A stretch of 64,000 nt of DNA from Bacteroidota bacterium (GTDB lineage: Bacteria > Bacteroidota > Bacteroidia > J057 > JADKCL01), in assembly GCA_016718825.1 (NCBI GenBank), contig JADKCL010000011.1:1-64000 (forward strand). The letters run 5' to 3'. A model generated the notes under the pieces. It saw only the letters and a list, made by a program, of their open reading frames with translations, made no database searches and was not told where the DNA came from. This document shows positions 38,842 through 47,861 of the stretch, in pieces; positions within the stretch are counted from its first letter, which is position 1, and each line of letters opens with the position of its first letter. The position numbers and the translations under genes were made by a program.

Positions 38842-39744
38842 ATGGCATTGAATTTTTTTAGTCTGATCACAAGGGCATTTGACACCTCGATCAGGATCAG
38901 TGGTTTCAAACGGGAATTGGTGGAGGCGAATGGTTCGTGGCAGCATTATTATACTGCCACAGGGAGAGGAAAATTGCCTCCCGTGGTGGTGATCCATGGA
39001 TTGAGTGGAGACGCTACCGACCTTGCTCCCATGTTTAGCACGCTCCGCAAGCACTTCAGCAAGGTGATCGTCCCTGATTTGCCCGGCCACGGTAGGAGTC
39101 AACCGCCGATTGAGGGGATGAAATCAGGCCCGACATTCGACACCTTTGCCCGCGGACTTGATCAGATGCTGAAAGAGCCCGCTATCATTCTCGGGAATAG
39201 CCTTGGGGGACTTGCGACGATTCGGTATGCGAATCGCAATCCTGCCATGGTGAAAGGCATCGTACTCTACAGCCCTGGCGGGGCGCAACTCAGCCTCCGC
39301 GAATTGTTTGTCTTCAAGGGCAAATTCCGCACCGAATCCCGCGAAGACGTGCGGCGGTTTCTGAACATGCTTGTGACAAAGGCACCTTGGTACCGTCGGC
39401 TCGTTGAAAACGTTGTGCGCAACCGCCTGTTGCACCCCCATGTGCATGAGCTGCTGAGCAGCGTGACCCCTGAGATCCTGCTACAACCCGAGGAATTGTC
39501 TGGAATCCCATCCCCGACGCTTTTCATCTGGGGAAAAGCGGATACGCTCATGGGCAGCCAAGTCAACTTTTTCAAGCAGCATCTCCCGGCACATGCCGAG
39601 ATTGCCGAACCCGATCATTTCGCTCATTGCCCATTTCTCGATCAGCCCAAAGACTGTGCCCGCTACGCCATCGAATTTGCAACAGCACTGCAAATGCGGG
39701 AAACGGCGGGGAATGAGGAATTAGAAATGAGAAATGAGAAATGA
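38842..39744 (+). CDS. Alpha/beta hydrolase
   Basis: A 300-residue alpha/beta-hydrolase-fold protein. 'VVVIHGLSGDATD' forms the oxyanion region, 'VPDLPGHGRS' follows, nucleophile Ser sits in 'ILGNSLGGLA', acid Asp in 'IWGKADTLMG' and His in 'EPDHFAHCPFL'. Substrates of this broad family range from esters to epoxides and cannot be named. No signal peptide is seen. The last ten residues (NEELEMRNEK) and the stop codon are encoded by a heptamer repeat arm, so the ancestral protein probably ended slightly earlier or later. Confidence 0.82.
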   Translation: MALNFFSLITRAFDTSIRISGFKRELVEANGSWQHYYTATGRGKLPPVVVIHGLSGDATDLAPMFSTLRKHFSKVIVPDLPGHGRSQPPIEGMKSGPTFDTFARGLDQMLKEPAIILGNSLGGLATIRYANRNPAMVKGIVLYSPGGAQLSLRELFVFKGKFRTESREDVRRFLNMLVTKAPWYRRLVENVVRNRLLHPHVHELLSSVTPEILLQPEELSGIPSPTLFIWGKADTLMGSQVNFFKQHLPAHAEIAEPDHFAHCPFLDQPKDCARYAIEFATALQMRETAGNEELEMRNEK

Positions 39745-39989
39745 TCTTGGGGTTGAAGTTTTGAGTTCACTTAGTTGGTAAACACTCGTGTTTGACATTT
39801 GATGAGGCGATGGCTCAATGTGGCCAACTTTCAAAGGAGTCCGCCGTTTGCTTTTCATTTGCTGACACGATTACTCAGGGGTGTTCGTTTCAAAGGTCTT
39901 CGTGATGTGCTTCGCAGTTGCCACGCAGTTGCTTCTCATCTAGCTACGCTGAACTTCATTTTTCATTTCTAATTTCTAATTTCTCATTC
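39711..39989. repeat. 279-bp element with 34-bp heptamer inverted repeats
   Basis: The left arm, 39711-39744, and right arm, 39956-39989, are inverted copies with 31 of 34 matching positions. Both are built from variants of the heptamer gaaatga. The left arm supplies the C-terminus and stop of the alpha/beta hydrolase. The 211 bp between hold no gene but contain the 17-nt core tgatgtgcttcgcagtt (39903-39919) and tagctacgctga (39941-39952), both shared with the 18328 locus. It looks like a small non-autonomous mobile or repeat element. Confidence 0.65.
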
Positions 39990-40012
39990 TAAAAACCATC
40001 CACGGTAAACCC

Positions 40013-40020
40013 TATCTTTG
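40013..40020 (+). promoter_or_regulatory. TAnnTTTG -7 box before methyltransferase
   Basis: TATCTTTG lies 7 bp before the ATG at 40028. If used, transcription would start almost at the start codon, giving a nearly leaderless mRNA. Confidence 0.45.
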
Positions 40021-40027
40021 TGGCCTG

Positions 40028-40834
40028 ATGGCGATTCATTTTCATTCCAACAAGGAATTGTATTTCCAGATGCAGCGCGAAAATGCTGCCGAATACGTGA
40101 TTCCATTCATCGAGCAGGTGCTTCCTGTTTTGCCGGGCCTCAATGTATTGGAAATCGGCTGCGCCGAAGGCGGAGTTTTGCTGGCTTTCTTGGAGCGCGG
40201 CTGCAAAGGCGTCGGCGTCGAATTGAGCGATTCAAGGGCCGTCTTGGCGGCAGAGTTTCTCAAAAGCTATATCGACGAAGGCAATTGCCGCATTATTTCG
40301 AAGAATATTTACGACCCGACCTTCGAGACCGAATTCAGGGGTCAGTTTGATTTGATCCTCCTCAAGGATGTGATCGAACATATCCCCGACCAACAGAAGT
40401 TGATGGGATTCATGAAAACCTATCTCAAACCCGGCGGACAAATCTATTTCGGCTTTCCACCTTGGCAAATGCCCTTCGGGGGGCATCAGCAAATCTGCCG
40501 CACCAAACTCGGGAAAATGCCTTGGCTGCATCTTTGTCCAAGAGGAATGTATAAAGGCTTGCTCAAACTCTTCGGCGAAAGCGAACCGACCGTGAACGAG
40601 TTGATGGACGTGCACGACACCGGCATTTCTTTGGAACGGTTTGAGCGAATCGTCGGCAAAACCGATTACACAATCAGCAACAAGTTGCTGTACTTGATCA
40701 ACCCGATCTACAAGTACAAATTCAAATTGAAGCCACGCAAACAGTTTGGTCTCATTGCGGCCATCCCCTGGGTGCGGAATTTCTGGACGACTTGCGGGTA
40801 TTATTTGATCACGCCCACAAAGTCCAAGGACTAA
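40028..40834 (+). CDS. Class I SAM-dependent methyltransferase
   Basis: The 268-residue product carries SAM motif I in 'LNVLEIGCAEGGVLLAFLERG', followed by an acidic strand end 'GVGVELSDSR' and motif IV 'DLILLKDVIEHIPDQQKLMG'. This is the Methyltransf_11/23 layout, often acting on lipids, sugars or quinones. 'LKPGGQIYFGFPPWQMPFGG' is typical of the C-terminal core. The basic tail suggests binding to a polar or membrane-linked acceptor, which is unknown. It converges with the next gene, their stop codons overlapping in a four-base CTAA. Confidence 0.82.
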   Translation: MAIHFHSNKELYFQMQRENAAEYVIPFIEQVLPVLPGLNVLEIGCAEGGVLLAFLERGCKGVGVELSDSRAVLAAEFLKSYIDEGNCRIISKNIYDPTFETEFRGQFDLILLKDVIEHIPDQQKLMGFMKTYLKPGGQIYFGFPPWQMPFGGHQQICRTKLGKMPWLHLCPRGMYKGLLKLFGESEPTVNELMDVHDTGISLERFERIVGKTDYTISNKLLYLINPIYKYKFKLKPRKQFGLIAAIPWVRNFWTTCGYYLITPTKSKD

Positions 40835-41700
40835 GCCTCCGGCATCGCCTCCAAAGTCTTCAGGCGTTCGGCCTCGGCTTGCTTTTGCAGAAATTTGGGC
40901 TCGAGATAGCGTTTGTAGATTGCGAATTCAATGATCGGAACGAGGCAAACGATCAAAAACCACATGCCGATGGAGGCCGTCCTGTACTTGGAATATTGCT
41001 TGTAGAAGATGCTTTCCAATGTTTCGTTGAGCTTCTTCTGAATGGCCACTTCCAATTGCGCGGCCTGGGTTTGCATCAGCAGATCTACCACCCTGCTCGA
41101 TTCCGACCACGAAAGCCCTTCGGAGACACCCGCCTTTTCTCCCGCCATGGACAGCGCTCCAAAAACTACCGCACTGAAAATATCATCCTTGAAGGTGTCG
41201 ATCAGCCAAGATGCTGCGCCATTTTTCGCCTGATCCAAAAGACCTACCCCGACGGACTTGTTCACGATGTCGGCTTTCAAATGCTCGGCAAACTCGGAAC
41301 TGGAATGGCTGTACGTGGCCGCAAGCACCTTGAGATCGTTGAGATAGGCATCCTTTTCCGCCTGGGATGAAAACAGCTGGTCGACTGTGAGCCCATAGAT
41401 ACCGTCGGTCATGACCGGAGCTTCATTGTGCATCACTTTGTAGATGCCTCGAAAAAATCCGATCTGAAGGGCAAAATAGACCGTGCCGAGGATCACGAGC
41501 GGAATGTACAGCTTCACTGCCCAGTTGTAGTATTTGGGAATGCGCGTAAAAACCTTGTAGCGGGATCCAAGCACCAAGATCAATATCGTCACCAAGATTC
41601 CCAGAAAACCATACACGATCACGCTCCATATCACCGTCCACGACTCGGGCAAAATGATGTCGCGACAGACAGACCAAAAATCACTCCAGGTAATTTTCAT
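40831..41700 (-). CDS. Membrane protein of unknown function, 289 residues
   Basis: I do not recognise the family. Three hydrophobic helices are visible: about 22-43 ('VIWSVIVYGFLGILVTILIL'), 66-85 ('YIPLVILGTVYFALQIGFF') and 242-262 ('ASIGMWFLIVCLVPIIEFAI'). Between the second and third lies a soluble domain of about 150 residues, rich in Ser, Ala and Lys. The C-terminal tail (KFLQKQAEAERLKTLEAM) is a short coiled coil. It may be transcribed with the upstream genes at 41747 and 42299. No signal of transport function is seen. Confidence 0.6.
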   Translation of the reverse strand: MKITWSDFWSVCRDIILPESWTVIWSVIVYGFLGILVTILILVLGSRYKVFTRIPKYYNWAVKLYIPLVILGTVYFALQIGFFRGIYKVMHNEAPVMTDGIYGLTVDQLFSSQAEKDAYLNDLKVLAATYSHSSSEFAEHLKADIVNKSVGVGLLDQAKNGAASWLIDTFKDDIFSAVVFGALSMAGEKAGVSEGLSWSESSRVVDLLMQTQAAQLEVAIQKKLNETLESIFYKQYSKYRTASIGMWFLIVCLVPIIEFAIYKRYLEPKFLQKQAEAERLKTLEAMPEA

Positions 41701-41746
41701 GTTTGCATTGCGTTTGATTCAAAAATAATTCGGAGGAAACACCGTC

Positions 41747-42232
41747 TCACCAACCATGAAAGGCTTTGAAACGCATTTCCTCTTCCTCGGCTTTCCAATA
41801 ATTGCTGAGCGGATAGGCCCAAGAAGTCTCTGAATTGTCTTCGTTTTCCGCGCGCCAACCCAGCGCGAGCTTGGGCCGTGCAATAACCCCACTCGCCAAA
41901 TCCCAAGATTCCGCCGTACGGAGCCGGTCGCCTTCGCCGTACAGAAAATGGATGTCGTAGCGCGGACCGGAATAGGGTTCGCCGATCTCGATCTGCAAGA
42001 CTGGAGTGCCGTAGTTATCCAATTGATATACACCGGGCAGACGCCTCGTACTGTGGAATGGCCCGGAAATCAGCGGAAAAAAGGCGGATTGGATGCCGGC
42101 GGCAAAGCTTACCTCGAGTTGCCGTTCACCCAAACGATGGATGAACATGACCCTGCCTCCAGGGTCTTTCCAAAGCCCGCACCATTCCGAAGGAAAGGGG
42201 GGCGGTGTATGCGTGGCACGTCCAGGCTCCAT
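41747..42232 (-). CDS. Uncharacterised 161-residue protein
   Basis: The ATG at 42232 (MEPGRATHTPPPFPSEWCG) is favoured; a TTG at 42250 would add six residues. The composition is beta-rich with repeated aromatic residues ('EWCGLWKDPGGRVMFIHRLG', 'RYDIHFLYGEGDRL'), perhaps a small beta-barrel or lipocalin-like fold, though no motif proves it. There is no signal peptide. It sits between two other unknown genes on the same strand. Confidence 0.5.
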   Translation of the reverse strand: MEPGRATHTPPPFPSEWCGLWKDPGGRVMFIHRLGERQLEVSFAAGIQSAFFPLISGPFHSTRRLPGVYQLDNYGTPVLQIEIGEPYSGPRYDIHFLYGEGDRLRTAESWDLASGVIARPKLALGWRAENEDNSETSWAYPLSNYWKAEEEEMRFKAFHGW

Positions 42233-42298
42233 ATCTGACGAGAGACACAAGTTAAGAAATTTTGTGGACTGCCCAAGGGCCCGGGCTTTTCAAAACTA

Positions 42299-43345
42299 TC
42301 ACCAGAACTTCCACCAAGGCTTTCCGCCGTTGTTGGCGCGCTCCGAGTTTGATCGCGGATTGGGCGTTGCAGAATTTTCTTCCGCGGGCGGTGGAGCAAC
42401 AACTTCTGCCGTTGGAGCAGCTTCCATCTTTGTCAAAGCCAATTCGCCGTCTTCAAAAATGAGTTTGACCAAGCCGGCACCTTTTCCAAAATAATGCGTG
42501 GTCGTCACGCGCTTAAATGCCCGGTCGGCATCATCGCCGCCATAGCGGTCTTCGTCGGTCGGCAGGAAATACAGGTCCACCCGCACCTTCATACAGCGCC
42601 TGAATTCTCCGAATGGGGTTTCTGCATCTTCAAATCCTTCGTGGGTGTAGAGCCGAAAGCTTTCCGTGCCGGGCACGTAGGAAAAGAAGGTCTGTCCCGG
42701 CTGCGCCGCGCCATCCATGATCAATTGGATTTCTTCGTCGGCTGGGTCGCTCAATGCCTGCGCATCCAAATCCGTCGTAACGCTGTACCATTTCGCGCCT
42801 GACTTGAGAAAATAATGCCCATCCCACCAATCGTTGAGGGGATCGTCAGAACCCAACGCTGGAAAGCAGAGGTAGTCGTACTTCCCGAATTTGCGGATGC
42901 GCGCGATCCAAGCGACCGTGGCATCACGACCTTCGGAATGATAGCGATACTCCAGCAATGTGTCGGCAAGCCTTGGAAAATAATCGGCAGCCGGTTCCGG
43001 GTCGGATTGTGCTTTGTACGGATCAATCACAGGGTGGCTCATCGCCGCCATCGCCACCTGCACCTTGGGGCGCGCGTCGCGCAAGACCCCGGCGATATAA
43101 CCCCGGCCGGCAAATTCGGAGAGCAAATAGGCCTCCGACATCAGCCTATCGTAGAAATTACCTGACAGCTTGGAAGTATGCCGCAAAACCATCAGGGTTT
43201 CGCTCACCATCGCTTCTTGAAAAATCGGAATGAGGGATTGTTGCTCCGAATAGGTTTCCTCGGTGCGCAGCGCTTCCAAGGCTTCCTCAAAAAGCGCGCG
43301 GCTTTGAAATTGCAGGATTCCTGCCAGAAATATGGTTCCGCTCAT
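42299..43345 (-). CDS. Uncharacterised 348-residue protein with KPWWKFW tail
   Basis: No family is recognised. The region from 55 to 260 has an alternating pattern with 'HPVIDPYKAQSDPEPAADYF', and the later part 'RRCMKVRVDLYFLPTDEDRY' precedes 'KRVTTTHYFGKGAGLVKLIF', which looks like a beta-sheet domain similar to secreted DUF proteins, although no signal peptide is seen. After a Pro/Ala/Asn-rich linker ('PTAEVVAPPPAEENSATPNP') the protein ends GGKPWWKFW. The tail matches that of the 1192-1884 protein with three synonymous codon differences. The two proteins are otherwise unrelated. Confidence 0.6.
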   Translation of the reverse strand: MSGTIFLAGILQFQSRALFEEALEALRTEETYSEQQSLIPIFQEAMVSETLMVLRHTSKLSGNFYDRLMSEAYLLSEFAGRGYIAGVLRDARPKVQVAMAAMSHPVIDPYKAQSDPEPAADYFPRLADTLLEYRYHSEGRDATVAWIARIRKFGKYDYLCFPALGSDDPLNDWWDGHYFLKSGAKWYSVTTDLDAQALSDPADEEIQLIMDGAAQPGQTFFSYVPGTESFRLYTHEGFEDAETPFGEFRRCMKVRVDLYFLPTDEDRYGGDDADRAFKRVTTTHYFGKGAGLVKLIFEDGELALTKMEAAPTAEVVAPPPAEENSATPNPRSNSERANNGGKPWWKFW

Positions 43346-43408
43346 GCTCGTGAAGCTGCGTCAAGGGTGAGTTCCGAAATTAAGGATGAATTCGGAAATT
43401 GGTCCAGA

Positions 43409-43909
43409 TCATTTCAGGGTAACAAGGACGGCTCCTTTTTCCACGTTTTGGCCTTGCACGATGCTGATTTTACCGACCACGCCATCCGCCGGGGATTTGA
43501 TGACATTTTCCATTTTCATCGCTTCCAAAATCAGCAGCGCATCTCCTTTGGCCACTTGCTGACCCTCAGCGACTTTGATCGAATGAATCAAACCCGGCAT
43601 CGGTGCTTTGATATCGCTGACCTTTACCTTGCCAGCGCCTTCAAGTCCGAGTTTCTTGAGCAAACGGTCCATTTCCGTGCTCAAAACCACCTCGGCGCGT
43701 TTGCCATCGACTTTCAAAATGACTGTTTTGGCTTCGCGGTCCACACTTACGATATGAACCGTATGCGAAGCACCTTGATACAAGACTTGGTAGGAATGCG
43801 CATTCAGCTGCTGAATGTCTGCCGCAGCAGGTTCGCCATTGAGCGAATAGGTCTTTCCGGTGAGTGCGACCTCAAAAACTTGTGCTCCATTAACCTTTGC
43901 TTCAAACAT
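43409..43909 (-). CDS. Biotin carboxyl carrier protein-like (biotinyl domain)
   Basis: The ATG at 43909 gives 166 residues. The C-terminal half is a biotinyl/lipoyl domain with 'DIKAPMPGLIHSIKVAEGQQ' and the biotinylation motif EAMKMEN, followed by 'SPADGVVGKISIVQGQNVEK'. Such stand-alone proteins serve acyl-CoA carboxylases (propionyl- or methylcrotonyl-CoA type) in Bacteroidota. No carboxylase subunit lies next to it. The N-terminal half ('KTYSLNGEPAAADIQQLNAH') is the usual linker domain. An open frame to 44047 is longer but lacks a reason to be used. It is divergent from the M1 peptidase. Confidence 0.85.
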   Translation of the reverse strand: MFEAKVNGAQVFEVALTGKTYSLNGEPAAADIQQLNAHSYQVLYQGASHTVHIVSVDREAKTVILKVDGKRAEVVLSTEMDRLLKKLGLEGAGKVKVSDIKAPMPGLIHSIKVAEGQQVAKGDALLILEAMKMENVIKSPADGVVGKISIVQGQNVEKGAVLVTLK

Positions 43910-43991
43910 TGCGTTGCGCTTTCGTTGTGAATGGTGGGGAAGTTCCGCACCTTTGCGGCGGAAAATTGCCGATTTTATCATTGATTCCCAA

Positions 43992-46574
43992 ATGCAAGGC
44001 CGTTCCCTCATTCCATTCCTGCTATTGTTGTTGTCGTTGGGCTGCAAACATCAAACCCCCAATGCTGGTCCGGTTAAGGGTACGAGCCCAATCTCCAACG
44101 TTCCGGCAGCATCCCGCAGCACAGGTCTGAAGCCGCAGAACCCCAATTTTCCTTACCGCCCCTCGGATACCAAATACTTTGACCTGCTGCATACACAGTT
44201 GGATGTCTCCTTTGATTGGGAACATGAAGAATTGGACGGCAAGGCAATTCTGACGATCAAACCTTGGTTTGAGAGCCAAGACCAAGTGGTCCTCGATGCA
44301 AAGGGCTTTATCATTCATGACATTTCCTTGGCGTCAGGGAGTGGTCGAAATGCGTTGAAATACGGCTACGACAATACAAAAATCACGATCAAACTGGATC
44401 GCACCTACACACGCGACGAATCGTTGAAGGTTGCCATTCGGTACACGGCGCGCCCGACGATGCTGGATAGTTTGCTTACCGAAGAAGATGCGGCCGACCA
44501 AGGTCTTTACTTCGTCAATCCCCGGGGTGAGCAGAATGGAAAGCCCCGGCAGGCTTGGACGCAAGGAGAAACCCATGGCAGTCCCGCATGGTTCCCCACT
44601 TTTGACAGCCCCAATCAGCGATGCACCGCCGAAATCTCGATCACGGTTGCGGACTCCTTTGAGACGTTGTCCAATGGCTTGCTTGTACGCTCCGAGCCCA
44701 AGTCAGACGGCATGCGCACCGATTTCTGGGTGATGGACAAACCGCATGCGCCCTATCTTTTTATGATGGCGGTGGGCAATTATGCGATTGTGAAGGATCG
44801 CTGGCGCGACCGTGAAGTGAGCTACTATGTGGAGCACCAATATGAGCCTTATGCACGCTTGATTTTTGGGAAAACCCCGGAAATGATGGAGTTTTTCTCC
44901 AACAAACTCGGTGTTGAATACCCTTGGCAGAAGTACGCACAAGTTGTCGTGCGTGATTTTATCTCGGGTGCAATGGAAAACACGAGTTCGACCACGCATT
45001 TTGACCGGCTACAACACGATGCAAGGCAACACCTCGACAACAGCTATGAAGACATCATTTCCCACGAACTCTTTCACCAATGGTTTGGCGATTTGGTGAC
45101 TTGTGAAAGCTGGGCCAATCTCAGCTTGAATGAGGGCTTCGCGACCTACGGGGAATATCTCTGGATCGAATACAAATACGGTTACGACGACGCAACGGCA
45201 CATTTGCTCGATGACCGCATGGCGTACATGCGCAGTGCGATGCGGCAAAAACATCCGATCATCCGGTTTCACCATGGATTAGCAGATGATTTGTTTGATG
45301 CCCACAGTTACCAAAAAGGCGGACAGGTGTTGCACATGCTGCGCAAGCTGATCGGTGATGAGGCGTTTTTTGAAGCGCTGAAACAGTACCTCACAAAACA
45401 TGCATACCAAGATGTTGAGATTCACGAATTGAGGCTGGCCTTCGAAGCGGTCACAGGGCAAGACCTGAATTGGTTTTTTGACCAATGGTACCTTTCCGCA
45501 GGGCATCCCGAATTGAAACTGGGGCACTCGTTTCAAAATGGAGAGTACCGCCTGCGCATTCAGCAGGTGCAGGACCAGACCCGAATCCCGATTTTTCGGT
45601 TGCCCTTGACGGTTGAGTTGGTGACCAAGGGCGTACCCGAGCAAACGCTGGTTTGGCTTGAATCCGCCGATACGACATTCAGGTTTGCGGCTTCCAAGGC
45701 ACCGGACTATGTCATTGTCGATCCAGAGCAAGACTTGCTCCTTGAGATCAAAAGTGACACAGGCCAAGCTGAAGCGGCATTGATGCGACAGGCGATCACC
45801 TCCAAGGGCTATGCACGCAAGGCAGCGGCGTTGGATGGGATCGATTTTAACCAAATCACCGACTCGGCATTGCAAGCCTTGGTCATCCTTGCACAAGATC
45901 CTTTTTGGGGCACCCGGACCAAACTTCTCGAGGAAATAGAGGGCGGACTCGCAGGGGGAAAAGCCGCAGCTTTGAACATGGGAATTGGATTTCTGGGCGA
46001 TCGCAACACCCACCTGCGCATCAGCGCTGCCTTGTTTTTACACAGCAATCTCGGCAACATGCCTGCAACTTTGAAGCCGGCCGCCGCCGCTGCCTTGCTT
46101 GCCGGGATTCAAGACAGCAGCTATACCGTCAGTCAATTTGCCCTTGAGACCTACTACGCGCTTTCCCCGGACGAAGGTCTTGCCCATGCCAAAAAACTGA
46201 TGTCCCAACCTGAACCGCATCTCGTCGGCATGATCTCCAAAATCCTGAAGGATGCCGGAGTTGCGGAGGCTTTGCCGTTTATTCAAACGCATCTCTTTGA
46301 TTCCAATACCGACGGAGGTGCCAAAATAGCCATGCTGCGTGGGATGGGAGAGTATTTGAATCAGCGACCTGCCGAGGAAAAGGAGTCGGGAACCAAAATG
46401 CTTCAACGGATTGTCGATGAAAAAAATGGGCGTTGGCTCAGGTTTACTGCCTTGCAGACTTTGAGCGAACTGAACAAAACCGAGGCATTGAAAAGCTATT
46501 TTGAGGAGCGATTGAAACAGGACAAGGATCCCATGTTCCAAACGCTGATACAGCGATACTTGGCCGAAAACTAA
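43992..46574 (+). CDS. M1 family aminopeptidase lipoprotein
   Basis: The ATG at 43992 gives 860 residues with a lipoprotein signal (LLLLSLGC). The gluzincin site is complete: GAMEN at 326-330, HELFH at 358-362 and the third zinc ligand Glu381 in 'NEGFA'. A HEAT-like helical domain (about 600-860, 'LHSNLGNMPATLKPAAAAAL') follows. It should remove N-terminal residues from peptides at the cell surface or in the periplasm, in line with other secreted peptidases here. An open frame to 43860 overlaps the divergent carrier gene and is unlikely to be used. Confidence 0.92.
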   Translation: MQGRSLIPFLLLLLSLGCKHQTPNAGPVKGTSPISNVPAASRSTGLKPQNPNFPYRPSDTKYFDLLHTQLDVSFDWEHEELDGKAILTIKPWFESQDQVVLDAKGFIIHDISLASGSGRNALKYGYDNTKITIKLDRTYTRDESLKVAIRYTARPTMLDSLLTEEDAADQGLYFVNPRGEQNGKPRQAWTQGETHGSPAWFPTFDSPNQRCTAEISITVADSFETLSNGLLVRSEPKSDGMRTDFWVMDKPHAPYLFMMAVGNYAIVKDRWRDREVSYYVEHQYEPYARLIFGKTPEMMEFFSNKLGVEYPWQKYAQVVVRDFISGAMENTSSTTHFDRLQHDARQHLDNSYEDIISHELFHQWFGDLVTCESWANLSLNEGFATYGEYLWIEYKYGYDDATAHLLDDRMAYMRSAMRQKHPIIRFHHGLADDLFDAHSYQKGGQVLHMLRKLIGDEAFFEALKQYLTKHAYQDVEIHELRLAFEAVTGQDLNWFFDQWYLSAGHPELKLGHSFQNGEYRLRIQQVQDQTRIPIFRLPLTVELVTKGVPEQTLVWLESADTTFRFAASKAPDYVIVDPEQDLLLEIKSDTGQAEAALMRQAITSKGYARKAAALDGIDFNQITDSALQALVILAQDPFWGTRTKLLEEIEGGLAGGKAAALNMGIGFLGDRNTHLRISAALFLHSNLGNMPATLKPAAAAALLAGIQDSSYTVSQFALETYYALSPDEGLAHAKKLMSQPEPHLVGMISKILKDAGVAEALPFIQTHLFDSNTDGGAKIAMLRGMGEYLNQRPAEEKESGTKMLQRIVDEKNGRWLRFTALQTLSELNKTEALKSYFEERLKQDKDPMFQTLIQRYLAEN

Positions 46575-46584
46575 AATCTTTCCA

Positions 46585-47238
46585 TCATCCGCGCTGATCC
46601 CAAAGGGCGTAGCCAAAATTCAAGAAGAAATAAAGCGGCTTGGGTCCAGGATTGATATGTGCGTTAAAGGCACGAGGAAAAAAATATGCTGCTCCCGGAT
46701 GAATGAACCATGACTTCTTTTTTCCGATCGGCTGCCGAAACTGCATGCTCAATTCGATGCCGGGCAAAATGCGGCTAACGCTGGAGGTCGTGCTTGCCAA
46801 GCTTCCTTGCCCCACCTCATTGGAATACCTTGCGAGCAAGGGCACTTGCAATCGCGGCCCCAAGAAAACGGCCCATTCCCTCGGACGATGGTATTCGTGA
46901 ATCCGCAATTTTCCCAATACTGCGACGTCCAGACTCACAAATGAAAATTGCATTTTGGAGGTGGAGAGTTGGTCGGTCATCGTGGAGCCATCTGCGGTCG
47001 AAGGGAACATCGCCGTTGCACCGGCATTGATATGGAAGCCATAACCCTTCCCACAGGCATAATGCGAAAAAAATGCATTTGCATTGGCTGCAGGGCCGAT
47101 GGCATTCCCCGTTCCACTCATGAGCATGGACAATCCAGGCCCGGCCTCGACCCCAAATTCTTCCAAATTGTATTGTGCTGCCAGCAGGCAGGGAAACCCA
47201 AACAGGGCCGACAACAGGAAAGTGCGCAGCAATTTCAT
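46585..47238 (-). CDS. Outer-membrane beta-barrel-like protein
   Basis: The 217-residue product has a signal peptide (cleaved near LLAAQYN) and glycine-rich, aromatic-bounded strands such as 'FGVEAGPGLSMLMSGTGNAI' and 'GYGFHINAGATAMF', and it ends 'YFFLNFGYALWDQRG'. This is the look of small outer-membrane beta-barrels (PorT-like or outer membrane beta-barrel domains). No specific function follows. It is convergent with the M1 gene, 10 bp apart. Confidence 0.65.
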   Translation of the reverse strand: MKLLRTFLLSALFGFPCLLAAQYNLEEFGVEAGPGLSMLMSGTGNAIGPAANANAFFSHYACGKGYGFHINAGATAMFPSTADGSTMTDQLSTSKMQFSFVSLDVAVLGKLRIHEYHRPREWAVFLGPRLQVPLLARYSNEVGQGSLASTTSSVSRILPGIELSMQFRQPIGKKKSWFIHPGAAYFFPRAFNAHINPGPKPLYFFLNFGYALWDQRG

Positions 47239-47414
47239 ACTCCAAAGTTAATCCCTCTCGGTTACAAATGAGATTGTTGCCGCGTGAATCCAAGATTCCC
47301 GCACCGGTTTCAGCTGAAATTCAAATAAAAAACCTTGCCTCGCGGCTTCTCCTTTTGCCGCAAAAAGTTCTAACTTCCATCAGAAATATTCCCTTTTACC
47401 TTGAATGATTGACA

Positions 47415-47855
47415 ATGGAAGACAATACCCTCCCCAGACCCAGGCCGATCCTTGTTACACTCTTGGCAATTATGACCATAATCGGAGCCGTTTTTGCATT
47501 TGGCCTTGCCGGATTAAAAGAGCTGATTCCGGACCTAGGTCGTAACGATGTCCCGTTGCCGCTGTGGATTTCGGCGACAGGTTATGTCATGAGTCTGGGA
47601 AAGTTGGTTGCGGCCATCTTTTTGCTGGGCATGCGTCGAATCGGCTTTTTCCTTTACGCTGCCTTTGAAACCATTTCGGCGATCATGTCGATCATCGGAG
47701 GGAAAATCGGGATGGACTACCTGGATACCAGCTTCAGCAATCCCGACGTGCCGATCGACCCAAAGGTGTTGATGATGTTTGTGGTCGGATTGGGAATCGG
47801 ATTGTCGATCCTCTTCATTGGTGGATTTGCCGCGCATCTCAGCAAAATGAAATAG
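47415..47855 (+). CDS. Small integral membrane protein
   Basis: The ATG at 47415 gives 146 residues and four hydrophobic helices (about 14-34, 52-74, 78-98 and 118-140). The soluble N-terminus (MEDNTLPRPRPIL) is likely cytosolic. No catalytic or transport motif is visible. The frame opens 6 bp earlier with TTG. It converges on the ZIP transporter gene, 6 bp apart. Confidence 0.6.
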   Translation: MEDNTLPRPRPILVTLLAIMTIIGAVFAFGLAGLKELIPDLGRNDVPLPLWISATGYVMSLGKLVAAIFLLGMRRIGFFLYAAFETISAIMSIIGGKIGMDYLDTSFSNPDVPIDPKVLMMFVVGLGIGLSILFIGGFAAHLSKMK

Positions 47856-47861
47856 GCAAGG

